Shown here: positions 44,492 through 51,202 of the stretch, piece after piece
Layout of the letters: each line of letters starts with the position of its first letter
Position numbering within the stretch: the first letter of the stretch is position 1
Source: Beijerinckiaceae bacterium
GTDB taxonomy: Bacteria; Pseudomonadota; Alphaproteobacteria; Rhizobiales; Beijerinckiaceae
Direction: 5' to 3'
DNA length: 55,546 nt
Assembly: GCA_019745195.1 (NCBI GenBank)
Contig: JAIETL010000053.1
Location: forward strand, 1-55,546
The notes under the pieces: model-generated
The model's database searches: none
What the model saw: the letters and a program-made list of their open reading frames with translations, nothing else
What the model was told of the DNA's origin: nothing
Translations under genes and position numbers: made by a program

Positions 44492-45246
44492 GCCGCGCCC
44501 GCCAAGGCGTCGAGCGGAACCTTGAGATAGCGCCGGCCGTTCGACTCAGGTTCGGGCAGGCGCCCGCCACGAATGTTCACCTGCAGTGCGTGGAGGATCA
44601 GTTTGGGCATCGACAGCGTCTTGTCGCGTGCTTCGCGCGAGGCGACGAAGGCCGCCTCGTCGAGGCCGACGACATGCGCGTTCGCCTGCTTCTGCTGCGC
44701 CACCGTGCTCTCCCAGCGCGGCTCGCGCCCGCCGGGCTGATAGTCGTGACCGGTGAACAGGCGCGTGTCGTCTGGCAGCGCCAGGATGGCCTGGATCGAG
44801 GCCCAGAGAGCCTTCGCGCTGCCGCCGGGAAAGTCGGCACGCGCCGTTCCGCCATCGGGCATGAACAGCGTGTCGTGGACGAAGGCAGCGTCGCCGACGA
44901 CATAGGTGATCGACGCGAGTGTATGCCCGGGCGAGAACATCACGCAGACGTCCAGCGCGCCGAGCTTGAAGCGTTCGCCATGCACAAACAGCTTGTCCCA
45001 TTGCGAACCGTCGGCCGCGAATTCCGGCCAGTTGTACAAGTCCTTCCAGAGCCGCTGCACGGCGACGACCTGCTCGCCGATCGCGGTCGGCGCCCCAGTC
45101 TTTTCCTTCAGGTACTGCGCCGCGGAGAAATGGTCGGCATGGGGATGGGTGTCGAGGATCCACGCAGCCGGTAGGTGAAGGGCATGAAACAGTCTCGCAT
45201 TGCGCACATATAATATGCACAGCGTAACCTGCTGAAATCGTGGCAT
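44470..45246 (-). CDS. MBL-fold persulfide-dioxygenase-like protein, 5' truncated
   Basis: This protein of about 258 residues has the metal site of ETHE1/Blh-type enzymes: WILDTHPHADHFSAAQYL, a later SPGHTLASITYVV, DTLFMPDGGTARADFPGG and LFTGHDYQPGG. Blh oxidises glutathione persulfide in the BigR pathway. Members normally have about 45 more residues before WILDTH, including an invariant beta-strand start. Here those are replaced by unrelated sequence (PRFQQVTLCILYVRNARLFH). The gene was therefore cut at about 45175-45200, next to a palindromic site, and is probably inactive. Confidence 0.8.
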   Translation of the reverse strand: MPRFQQVTLCILYVRNARLFHALHLPAAWILDTHPHADHFSAAQYLKEKTGAPTAIGEQVVAVQRLWKDLYNWPEFAADGSQWDKLFVHGERFKLGALDVCVMFSPGHTLASITYVVGDAAFVHDTLFMPDGGTARADFPGGSAKALWASIQAILALPDDTRLFTGHDYQPGGREPRWESTVAQQKQANAHVVGLDEAAFVASREARDKTLSMPKLILHALQVNIRGGRLPEPESNGRRYLKVPLDALAGAAWAEEPA

Positions 45247-45282
45247 CGAGCCCACTGTGCATAATTCTTAAATTATGCACAG
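45200..45282. repeat. Palindromic site pair resembling resolvase res subsites
   Basis: CTGTGCATAATT (45255-45266) and AATTATGCACAG (45271-45282) form a perfect 28-bp dyad with a four-base spacer. A second, imperfect dyad (TGCGCACATAT-AATATGCACAG, 45201-45222) lies upstream. Size and arm sequence resemble the subsites bound by serine resolvases (TGTCNGATAATT type). The pair sits exactly at the truncated end of the MBL gene. Confidence 0.5.
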
Positions 45283-45312
45283 AACTCTAAAATAGGATCG
45301 GGCTTTTCAGTC

Positions 45313-45750
45313 CTATTTGATCGCTGTTCCGCCCAGCTCTCGATACAAGGCCTCCGCGCCATCACTGTAGGTCGCGTCGGGAAACCGTTGGCAGAAAGCA
45401 CGCAAAAACGCCAACTGTGAGACAATCAGCAATCCCTCTGGATTGAGGGCAAGTCCTTCATCGACGCCGGGAGGCGCGCTGAGGACAATGCCGCTCATAT
45501 AGCCCTGAGCCCATGCAAAATATTCGCGCTCCTCAAGGGGCCGCTCGGCGACTGCGACATTGAAGCGCGAGCACTTGGACGTGCCCGTCCCGATGATCGC
45601 CACAGTTTGTGCAAGACCACCTGAGCCTGCCAAGATACCGGCGAAGCTTACGGCAGTTGCGATTATTGTTAGAGTTTTTTGTCGTGCAAGCACATTTTCA
45701 ACCATCATTTTGAGCCTAGACAGATGACCGTCGTTCAGTAAAACAGCCAT
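45313..45750 (-). CDS. Secreted hypothetical protein
   Basis: This 145-residue protein has a signal-like segment (LTIIATAVSFAGILAGSGGL, ending AQT). The mature part has two cysteines about 60 residues apart (SKCSRF and RAFCQRFP), and the motifs EYFAWAQGYMSGIV and ATYSDGAEALYREL. It resembles small periplasmic proteins of unknown function in sphingomonads. The lead-in before the signal is uncertain; Met at 45708 would give a more normal signal peptide. It belongs to no visible operon. Confidence 0.6.
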   Translation of the reverse strand: MAVLLNDGHLSRLKMMVENVLARQKTLTIIATAVSFAGILAGSGGLAQTVAIIGTGTSKCSRFNVAVAERPLEEREYFAWAQGYMSGIVLSAPPGVDEGLALNPEGLLIVSQLAFLRAFCQRFPDATYSDGAEALYRELGGTAIK

Positions 45751-45848
45751 AACAAAGCCAGACCGAATCCCGATATAACTTATGACCAGAGGGCCAAAAA
45801 TGGGAGGATATTGTAATCTAACCTTTTTCGGTCCAGAGATTGGCGAAA

Positions 45849-46859
45849 TCAGCGTATATTCGGAGTAGAATTCGCCAAAACCTTGGTCACCTCTTCGAAG
45901 CGGGCCCTTGCGTCGGACCAGTTTTGGGCGAAGTCGAAGAGTTCCCGCAGAGCGGGCGCGATCTCCCGGTAGGCCGCGAGCGCTGCCACGAGCGCGCCGA
46001 GCGAGAGACTTTCCTTCACGACGAGATAGCCGCCGATGGCGAAGAAGAAGAACGGAGTGAGATTGGACGTGTAATTGTAGAGGCCCTTCAGACGGCCCTT
46101 TAAGTCATGGATCTCGATGCGCACCCTTTCGAGGGTCTCGACCTGGAGCGCCTGGCGCCGCAAAGCCGACTGCGGTCGCGAGTCGATGATTCTTTCAGCA
46201 GCCGCGGCATCTATGCCGGTGCTTGTCATCAGCAACCCGCTAAGAGTGCGCGTGGCATAGACGCGCTCGCGCACCTTGGCATTCAGGCGCCTTTGCAAGC
46301 GTGGCAGCAAACCCAGCTGCACTGGCAGCATGATCAAGGCCGAGAGCGCGAGTGCTGGATTCTGGAGAAAGAGGAAGAGAACACTGATCAGGAGCGTGCC
46401 GCCATGAATGAGTGGCACAACGGCGAGGCTGCTGCCAAAATAACCGATCGGCTCGACCTCCTGGACAGCGACAGCAGCAAGTGCGGAACGACGATCGGAA
46501 CCCTTTTCCGTACGTGCCCGCCGAGCAATCCGCAGGCGCAATCGGCGCACCAGGCGCTCGTTGATCCGACCTCGAGCCCGGTTGGCGGCGTACTTGGCGA
46601 GGCCGCTCATAGTCAAGACGACGAGATAGCTGGCGCACAGCGCGATCAAGAGCCAGATGCGACTCAAGTGAAAGCCGAAAAAGGTCATTCCCCCATGTTC
46701 CGAAGCGTCGGCGAGCGCATGGTTGATGATGTGCTTGGGGATGTCGAGCAGGAACCATGCCGCGGGCAGTGTCAGGAGCGAGAACAGGACCAGCGGGACC
46801 TGGAGGCGTCCTGTCGCCCGCAGCACAAAACTTACCAACCGCCAAGGGGCACCTTCCAT
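45849..46859 (-). CDS. ABC transporter transmembrane domain without ATPase domain
   Basis: This 336-residue protein is an ABC type-1 exporter membrane domain with about six helices: VPLVLFSLLTLPAAWFLLDI, WLLIALCASYLVVLTMSGLA, PALALSALIMLPVQLGLLPR and the coupling region FDFAQNWSDARARFEEVTKV. Such domains are normally followed by a 230-residue ATPase with Walker motifs. Here the frame ends shortly after the membrane part and no ATPase lies downstream. Either it works with an ATPase encoded elsewhere or it is truncated. Confidence 0.75.
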   Translation of the reverse strand: MEGAPWRLVSFVLRATGRLQVPLVLFSLLTLPAAWFLLDIPKHIINHALADASEHGGMTFFGFHLSRIWLLIALCASYLVVLTMSGLAKYAANRARGRINERLVRRLRLRIARRARTEKGSDRRSALAAVAVQEVEPIGYFGSSLAVVPLIHGGTLLISVLFLFLQNPALALSALIMLPVQLGLLPRLQRRLNAKVRERVYATRTLSGLLMTSTGIDAAAAERIIDSRPQSALRRQALQVETLERVRIEIHDLKGRLKGLYNYTSNLTPFFFFAIGGYLVVKESLSLGALVAALAAYREIAPALRELFDFAQNWSDARARFEEVTKVLANSTPNIR

Positions 46860-47119
46860 GACAGACGTGCTTTCCGCGCAGGCGACAGCGAGTTGCCTCG
46901 GTTAGTGGGCGATGGCGCACCGGAGTCGATCGCGGTAACCCGGTCTAAATCCCGGAAGACGGCAGCGTGAAGGCGGCCAGCCGTTATCGCATCGCCGCGA
47001 GGCCGAAAACGGCAGCCCGCCACTGGATTGCAGTCGCGTGACGGAGCGCCTCAGACGTCGGGACTTTTTGGATGCTCGACACGATCTTCTCGCTGGACCG
47101 TCAAAGTGCGAGAAAGAAT
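46860..47119. other. Intergenic DNA between ABC gene and copper island
   Basis: No gene or clear signal is supported in these 260 bases. Short open frames lack motifs and ribosome sites. A strong hairpin begins at 47120. Confidence 0.35.
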
Positions 47120-47156
47120 GCGACCGCCGGGGTCGGGAGGAGGCCCCGGCGGTCGC
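47120..47156 (-). terminator. Terminator of the 47171-47805 operon
   Basis: GCGACCGCCGGGG (47120-47132) is perfectly complementary to CCCCGGCGGTCGC (47144-47156). On the minus strand it follows the stop at 47171 and is followed by ATTCTTTCTC, partly T-rich. Confidence 0.75.
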
Positions 47157-47170
47157 GCCATCGCGCTCGC

Positions 47171-47431
47171 CTAGCCCCCCTTGCCGGGGGTGGCAGGCGC
47201 CGACGGGTCCTGCGGAGAGTGACTATTCATGCTCTGCATCATGCGGTTGCAGTTCTCCATCATCTTCATCATGGCGCTCATGTCGCCGCCTTTCATCGCC
47301 CCATGATCCATCATGTCGGGCTTCTTCGGCTGGTTCGCGCCGGAGGTGTCCTGCGCATGAACGAAAGGCGCCAGAGCCATACCTGCGCCAAGGGCGAGGC
47401 CGGCAAGGGTCATCTTCTTGATCGTGCTCAT
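47171..47431 (-). CDS. Secreted Met-rich small protein
   Basis: This 86-residue protein has a signal peptide (KKMTLAGLALGAGMALAPFV, cleavage after HAQ). The mature part is very rich in methionine with His and Cys (PDMMDHGAMKGGDMSAMMKM, MENCNRMMQSMNS). Such sequences bind Cu(I) or Ag(I) in the periplasm. TTAGGAG precedes the ATG at 47431. It is the second gene after a promoter at 47890-47915 that matches the local ECF sigma consensus, so stress induction is expected. Confidence 0.75.
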   Translation of the reverse strand: MSTIKKMTLAGLALGAGMALAPFVHAQDTSGANQPKKPDMMDHGAMKGGDMSAMMKMMENCNRMMQSMNSHSPQDPSAPATPGKGG

Positions 47432-47484
47432 GTCTGTATCTCCTAAGGTGAGAGTGTGGTTGTCGGATTGTCGCGCTTGCATAT

Positions 47485-47805
47485 TCAAGCGCGACTGCGT
47501 TCGCCGGCTTCGGCTGAAGCCGGCGCAGCCGTCGGGCCAACGCCCGCATCCTGCTTCTTGCAGCCGTCGCCGCCCCGCTTCATGCAGAGGCCGAGGGCGC
47601 ACATCGCGGCACAGGGTGCGAGCGCCAGTAGAAGAGGCGCTGCGCCGACCGCGACCAGCCAGCCCCAGTTCAACGCGGCGCCGCCGACCACCGCGATGGC
47701 AGCTACCGCCAGCCAGGTTCGGCGACGGCCAAGCCACGACGACGACGCGGGTTGGGCAGCCACAACCGGTATGCCTGCGCCTGCGGACTTGATGCTTGCA
47801 TTCAT
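47485..47805 (-). CDS. Small Cys-rich membrane protein of the copper island
   Basis: This 106-residue protein has two membrane helices (WLAVAAIAVVGGAALNWGWL and VGAAPLLLALAPCAAMCALG) and a cysteine series CAAMCALGLCM followed by DGCKKQ. The first residues are soluble and Ser/Ala rich. The cysteines at the end of helix two could carry a soft metal. It is the first gene after the sigma-type promoter at 47890, with CTAGGAGA just before the ATG. No named family is known to me. Confidence 0.7.
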   Translation of the reverse strand: MNASIKSAGAGIPVVAAQPASSSWLGRRRTWLAVAAIAVVGGAALNWGWLVAVGAAPLLLALAPCAAMCALGLCMKRGGDGCKKQDAGVGPTAAPASAEAGERSRA

Positions 47806-47889
47806 GACATTCTCCTAGGACCCGATCGACTTTCGATCCGTCGCAAGGGCGGGCCGAAGTGAAGCTGCACGTGCTCTTCTAATCATGAG

Positions 47890-47915
47890 TTCGGGTCGAT
47901 CGCTCGAAGCGTTAC
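47890..47915 (-). promoter_or_regulatory. ECF-type promoter 1 of the copper island
   Basis: On the minus strand GTAACG (47915-47910), 16 bases, then CGAACTC (from 47893). The start codon of the Cys-rich membrane gene follows about 80 bases downstream. The gap from 47806 to 48122 holds no other supported gene; a 62-codon frame there lacks a ribosome site. Confidence 0.65.
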
Positions 47916-48088
47916 AAATTCCCGCATCCGAGAGCGCCATTTTTCTCCCAGGCCGTTCACCGCCGCGGAAAACCTCTCGAAGGTGCGCTGCGTGCAGTCA
48001 GAGATCGAAGGCTCTACTGCCGACTGCGTGAGGACAGGCCACCGTACTCCCTGTCCGATTGATGGCAGCATGGGAGACCAGCGACTGA

Positions 48089-48112
48089 GGACGGGCCACT
48101 ACGAGCCCGTCC
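48089..48112 (-). terminator. Hairpin downstream of cusF-like gene
   Basis: GGACGGGC (48089-48096) pairs with GCCCGTCC (48105-48112) around eight bases, just beyond the cusF-like stop at 48123. No T-run follows. Confidence 0.5.
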
Positions 48113-48122
48113 ATAAGTCCAA

Positions 48123-48524
48123 CTACTGTACGCTGAGCGCGTCGACGGTGTAGCTGTCGTTCGCGCCCTTGCTGAGGGTAAAGTTCACCTTGCTGCCAGG
48201 CTTGACCTTGGCGAGGTCGACCGACGGGGCGGCGGTCATTTCCATCGACATGGACGGCCAGCCGAACGCTGCGATGGGCTCATGCTTCAGCTTGATCTTT
48301 CGATTCTGGGAGTCGATGGCCTCGACCGTGCCGACCGCTGACGCGCTGGTCGCCCCGGCAGGCTTGGCGCCGCCCTTGTCTGGCATGCCCTTCATCGTGT
48401 CCATGCCGTGACTGCCTTGGGCGAATGCCGGGCCAACGATGAGCGGACCGGAAGCGAGAGCGACAAACAGGGCCGCATTGAGGGAGAGTCGGGGCAAACG
48501 CGCTGATTTTGGGCTGTCGATCAC
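48123..48524 (-). CDS. CusF-like periplasmic copper/silver-binding protein
   Basis: This 133-residue protein starts with GTG at 48524, backed by AGGAG, and has a signal peptide (LSLNAALFVALASGPLIVGP, cleavage after AFA). The beta-barrel domain carries His81, Trp89, Met92 and Met94. This is the same spacing as the His36/Trp44/Met47/Met49 Cu(I)/Ag(I) site of CusF. CusF delivers metal to an RND efflux pump; no pump is in the window, so CopA or the multicopper oxidase may be its partner. A promoter of the local ECF consensus lies 62 bases upstream. Confidence 0.87.
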   Translation of the reverse strand: MIDSPKSARLPRLSLNAALFVALASGPLIVGPAFAQGSHGMDTMKGMPDKGGAKPAGATSASAVGTVEAIDSQNRKIKLKHEPIAAFGWPSMSMEMTAAPSVDLAKVKPGSKVNFTLSKGANDSYTVDALSVQ

Positions 48525-48585
48525 GGTTGTTCTCCTGCGCGATTTCCGAAAATAACCACTGCTTGGTGCAGGGGCCATCGGTGAG

Positions 48586-48611
48586 TTCGGAGCTGCTTCC
48601 GGATCGGTTAC
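48586..48611 (-). promoter_or_regulatory. ECF-type promoter 2, before cusF-like gene
   Basis: GTAACC (48611-48606), exactly 16 bases, then CGAACTC (from 48589) on the minus strand, followed by the cusF-like GTG at 48524. It matches the promoter before the sigma gene in -35, spacing and -10. Confidence 0.75.
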
Positions 48612-48787
48612 ATATTTGCGAGCAGATAGTGGCGATCGCGCAGGAATGGCGTCCCCATAACGAGCCGGGCGCATTTCAGACCTCTGCCGCGAGATCAAAT
48701 GAGCCCGTTTGCCCCTGCGCCGATGGCGACACCACGATCGCGAGGGGCCCTCGGCTTCGATTCACAAGGCGGCAAGCCCCGCATTGG

Positions 48788-49432
48788 TCACCAACGCAGC
48801 AGCCGCGGTCCAAGCAAAGCGCCGGCGAGCGTGCACAAGGCAATCGTTCCACCATACCAAAGCGCCACAAACGGGAGCGAGTCGTCCATGCAGTGCAGTG
48901 CGTAACCCATCGCGCTCACGCCACCGGCGACAAGACCGACAAACGCACCGGTTCGGGTGAGATCGGTCGGGGTGGCGAACCGGCGCACGGACCAGACAAT
49001 CACAGCGAAGGGAAGCGTGGCGATGATCGGGATCGACAAGAGGCATTCGAGCCACATGTCGCCGACGACCATCGTCCTCCAATGGGAGCTCGGGGCGTTG
49101 CCGAGACTCAAGCCCGCGAGGACAGCGATGATGCCAAACGGCGCCAAGACCAGGAGAGAATGCGTCTTCTGCTCTCCGCCGGGCCGGACAACCTTCATGA
49201 GGTAAAGCGAAGCGACGCCGACGACGCTCACCGCGAAAGCGAGTTTCAACAACAAGAATCCCAGCGCGTCGGCGCTCTTCAAGTCCGGGCGAACTCCGAG
49301 GACGAGCAGCGCCGCAAAGAGCGCGACAAGGGCTCCGGCGGCCAGCGCGATGCGAAGCTTGCGGGCGAGTCGCCGACCATCGACCGGCTCGACGTTCATA
49401 TTCAGCATGTCGATCAGTTGTTCGGTCTTCAT
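48788..49432 (-). CDS. nrsF: NrsF-type anti-sigma factor (DUF1109)
   Basis: This 214-residue membrane protein has six likely helices and the DUF1109 plan: an N-terminal cytoplasmic LIDMLNMNVEP stretch, LVALFAALLVLGVRPDLKSA, PFAVIVWSVRRFA and MGYALHCMDDSLPFVALWYG. Cys130 and Cys181 stand near the positions of the two cysteines known to be needed in the Caulobacter NrsF protein for sensing. NrsF holds the sigma factor at the membrane and frees it under heavy-metal stress. Its start overlaps the sigma stop by ATGA. Confidence 0.9.
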   Translation of the reverse strand: MKTEQLIDMLNMNVEPVDGRRLARKLRIALAAGALVALFAALLVLGVRPDLKSADALGFLLLKLAFAVSVVGVASLYLMKVVRPGGEQKTHSLLVLAPFGIIAVLAGLSLGNAPSSHWRTMVVGDMWLECLLSIPIIATLPFAVIVWSVRRFATPTDLTRTGAFVGLVAGGVSAMGYALHCMDDSLPFVALWYGGTIALCTLAGALLGPRLLRW

Positions 49433-49986
49433 GCTTTCTGTCCTCGAGAGATTGCCGCTGCCATGGCGTTCAAGCCCCGGTGCACGCTGACTTTGATAGC
49501 CGACTCTGACATGCCGCACTTATTGGCGGCCTCGCTCACGCTCAAACCGTCGAGCTTCACGTACTGGATCGCCCGCCGCATTTTGTCCGGCAGTGCTGCC
49601 AACATCCGATTGAGGTCGAGAGCGCTTTCAGTGGCGGTATGGTCATCCTGCGCCATAACCTCGCTTGCTTCCTCCAGCGGCACATCCGTCATCGATGACT
49701 TCGTCTTACGCAGGTGGTCGATCAGCTTGTAGCGCGCGATGGCATGAACCCATGGCGTGAAGAGTTGCTCGGGATCATAGGAATCGCGGCGCGTGTGGAT
49801 TGCCATCAGCGCGTCCTGCATCAGCTCCTCCGCTTCCTCAGCACTGCGCCCGATACGCTCCAACTTGTTCTTGTAATAGGCCCGCAAATGCCGGCTCAGC
49901 CGCTCGAGCAGCACCCGATGCGCCTTCGCCTCGCCATCGAGGCTCGCCATCATTAGCGCCCGCAACTCGACTTCATGCGACGACAT
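49429..49986 (-). CDS. sigF: ECF sigma factor, SigF type
   Basis: This 185-residue sigma factor has region 2 (AYYKNKLERIGRSAEEAEEL, MQDALMAIHTRRDSYDPEQL, FTPWVHAIARYKLIDHLRK) and region 4 (LPDKMRRAIQYVKLDGLSVS, EAANKCGMSESAIKVSVHRG). With NrsF downstream it matches the SigF/NrsF pair of Alphaproteobacteria that answers heavy-metal and oxidative stress. Its own upstream region has GTAACC-N16-CGAACTC, so it is self-activating. Three more promoters of that form lie nearby. Confidence 0.93.
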   Translation of the reverse strand: MSSHEVELRALMMASLDGEAKAHRVLLERLSRHLRAYYKNKLERIGRSAEEAEELMQDALMAIHTRRDSYDPEQLFTPWVHAIARYKLIDHLRKTKSSMTDVPLEEASEVMAQDDHTATESALDLNRMLAALPDKMRRAIQYVKLDGLSVSEAANKCGMSESAIKVSVHRGLNAMAAAISRGQKA

Positions 49987-50003
49987 CGGCGCTCATCCGT
50001 GAG

Positions 50004-50029
50004 TTCGCGGATTTTGGCCGTCCGGTTAC
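50004..50029 (-). promoter_or_regulatory. ECF-type promoter 3, before sigF
   Basis: GTAACC (50029-50024), 16 bases, CGAACTC (from 50007) on the minus strand; the sigF ATG follows 18 bases after the -10. This is the autoregulatory promoter and the reference for the other three. Confidence 0.8.
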
Positions 50030-50082
50030 ATTTCCGTTGGGCTTCGGGCAGTGATTATCGTCGTGCCTGGCAAACTGACTCT

Positions 50083-50616
50083 TCATGGTCGGCGTCCATC
50101 TGCGGACAGGCCGATGCGCGCCCGCAGAAACCAGACCATCTCGGGCGCATCCCATTCCGCCGGGCCGATCAGCCGACCGAGCTCGCGTCCCTCCCTATCG
50201 AGCAGAAGGGTGGTGGGCAAGCCAGTTACCTTGAGATCCCGCAAGGCCTTTCCAGACGCATCAAGGTAGATCGCGATCTCCTTCACGCCGGTCTCGCGGT
50301 AGAACCGGCGCACGGGTTCGACTCCGGCGCGATCGAGGGACAGCGCGACCACCTCGAAATCCGGACCGCCGAGCGCCGCTTGCAGGCGGTCAAGCGCCGG
50401 CATCTCCTTGCGGCATGGCGCGCACCAGGTCGCCCACAGGTTCAGCAGCACAGCCTTGCCCTTGAAGTCGGCGAGAGTGCGCGCGCGGGCTTCGCCGTCG
50501 GCGAAGGTGATTTCGGGCACAGGCCGCGCCTCGTCATTCAAGGCGAAGTTGGCGGGCCGGTCGGCCGCGGCAAGTGGCGCCGCCGCGAGCAAGAGGGCGA
50601 GCACAAGCCACCTCAT
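50083..50616 (-). CDS. TlpA-like periplasmic thiol-disulfide oxidoreductase
   Basis: This 177-residue protein has a short signal peptide (RWLVLALLLAAAPLAA) and a thioredoxin fold of the TlpA/ResA type. AVLLNLWATWCAPCRKEMPA carries the active WCAPC at 64-68, and VTGLPTTLLLDREGRELGRL has the cis-Pro. TlpA proteins reduce periplasmic disulfides, often to load copper into proteins such as oxidases. It overlaps the stop of the tiny membrane protein gene by ATGA and is the last gene of the minus-strand copper operon that starts with the multicopper oxidase. Confidence 0.9.
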   Translation of the reverse strand: MRWLVLALLLAAAPLAAADRPANFALNDEARPVPEITFADGEARARTLADFKGKAVLLNLWATWCAPCRKEMPALDRLQAALGGPDFEVVALSLDRAGVEPVRRFYRETGVKEIAIYLDASGKALRDLKVTGLPTTLLLDREGRELGRLIGPAEWDAPEMVWFLRARIGLSADGRRP

Positions 50617-50726
50617 CGCCTGCTCCGGAACAGGTATTTGCCCAATGCGAGGATCGCGAGGACCAGGAGAAGACCGATCAGCCCCATACCCCAGATCATG
50701 CCGCTGCCCATCATGTCGTGCATCAT
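50613..50726 (-). CDS. Tiny Met-rich single-pass membrane protein (second copy)
   Basis: This 37-residue protein reads MMHDMMGSGMIWGMG, one hydrophobic helix (LIGLLLVLAILAL) and GKYLFRSRR. It shares plan and motif order with the protein at 32933 (Met/Gly-rich head, WGM, helix, KYL, basic end). It lies between the DUF411 gene and tlpA, ten bases after the former and overlapping the latter, so it is cotranscribed. A role in copper handling at the membrane is inferred from context. Confidence 0.65.
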   Translation of the reverse strand: MMHDMMGSGMIWGMGLIGLLLVLAILALGKYLFRSRR

Positions 50727-50736
50727 GACCTGTTCC

Positions 50737-51174
50737 TCACTCTACCGCGTAGATCTTGGGCTTCGCGTCGCCCGAGATCTCAAACATCGTGAAGGGTTCG
50801 CGCTTTCTGCCCGTCATGCCGGGGGAGCCCGCCGGCATGCCCGGCAGCGAGACGCCCTTGATGGCCGGGCGCTCCGTCAGCAGCTTGTTCAGGGTCGTGA
50901 CCGGCACGTGCCCCTCGACGACGTAGTTGTCGATGAGCGTTGTGTGACAACCCTCATTGTCCCCGGATATGCTGTACTGCTTCTTGATCAAGGGCAGGTC
51001 GTGCGTCGCGACGACCTTCACCTCGAATCCGTTCTCTCGCAGGTATTTGGCGTACTCCTCGCAGCAGCTGCATTGTGGGTTCTTATAGAGCGTAGCTTGC
51101 TTTGCTGTCTGGGCCAGCACGGGGCCAGACAGCATCAGGCCGATGGCGGCGACGGCGGTGTTGAGCATGCGCAT
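50737..51174 (-). CDS. DUF411 metal-binding protein
   Basis: This 145-residue exported protein has a signal peptide (NTAVAAIGLMLSGPVLAQ). The DUF411 pattern follows: ATLYKNPQCSCCEEYAKYLR with Cys35, Cys37 and Cys38, a later DNEGCHTTLIDNYVVEGHVP, and RPAIKGVSLPGMPAGSPGM. DUF411 proteins accompany copper oxidases and efflux genes and are thought to bind copper. The ATG at 51174 has AGAGGAG at good distance and avoids overlap with the multicopper oxidase gene upstream. Confidence 0.9.
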   Translation of the reverse strand: MRMLNTAVAAIGLMLSGPVLAQTAKQATLYKNPQCSCCEEYAKYLRENGFEVKVVATHDLPLIKKQYSISGDNEGCHTTLIDNYVVEGHVPVTTLNKLLTERPAIKGVSLPGMPAGSPGMTGRKREPFTMFEISGDAKPKIYAVE

Positions 51175-51202
51175 GGAGTTCTCCTCTGTTTTGTCTGTCT
51201 GG

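Noticed and set aside
45224..45250. GTAACC at 45224 as a further ECF promoter
   Set aside because: The -10 CGAACTC is missing at the 16-base spacing and no gene lies downstream on that strand.
47883..48071. 62-codon minus-strand frame between cusF and the Cys-rich membrane gene
   Set aside because: It has no ribosome site, and it overlaps a promoter of the local sigma consensus.
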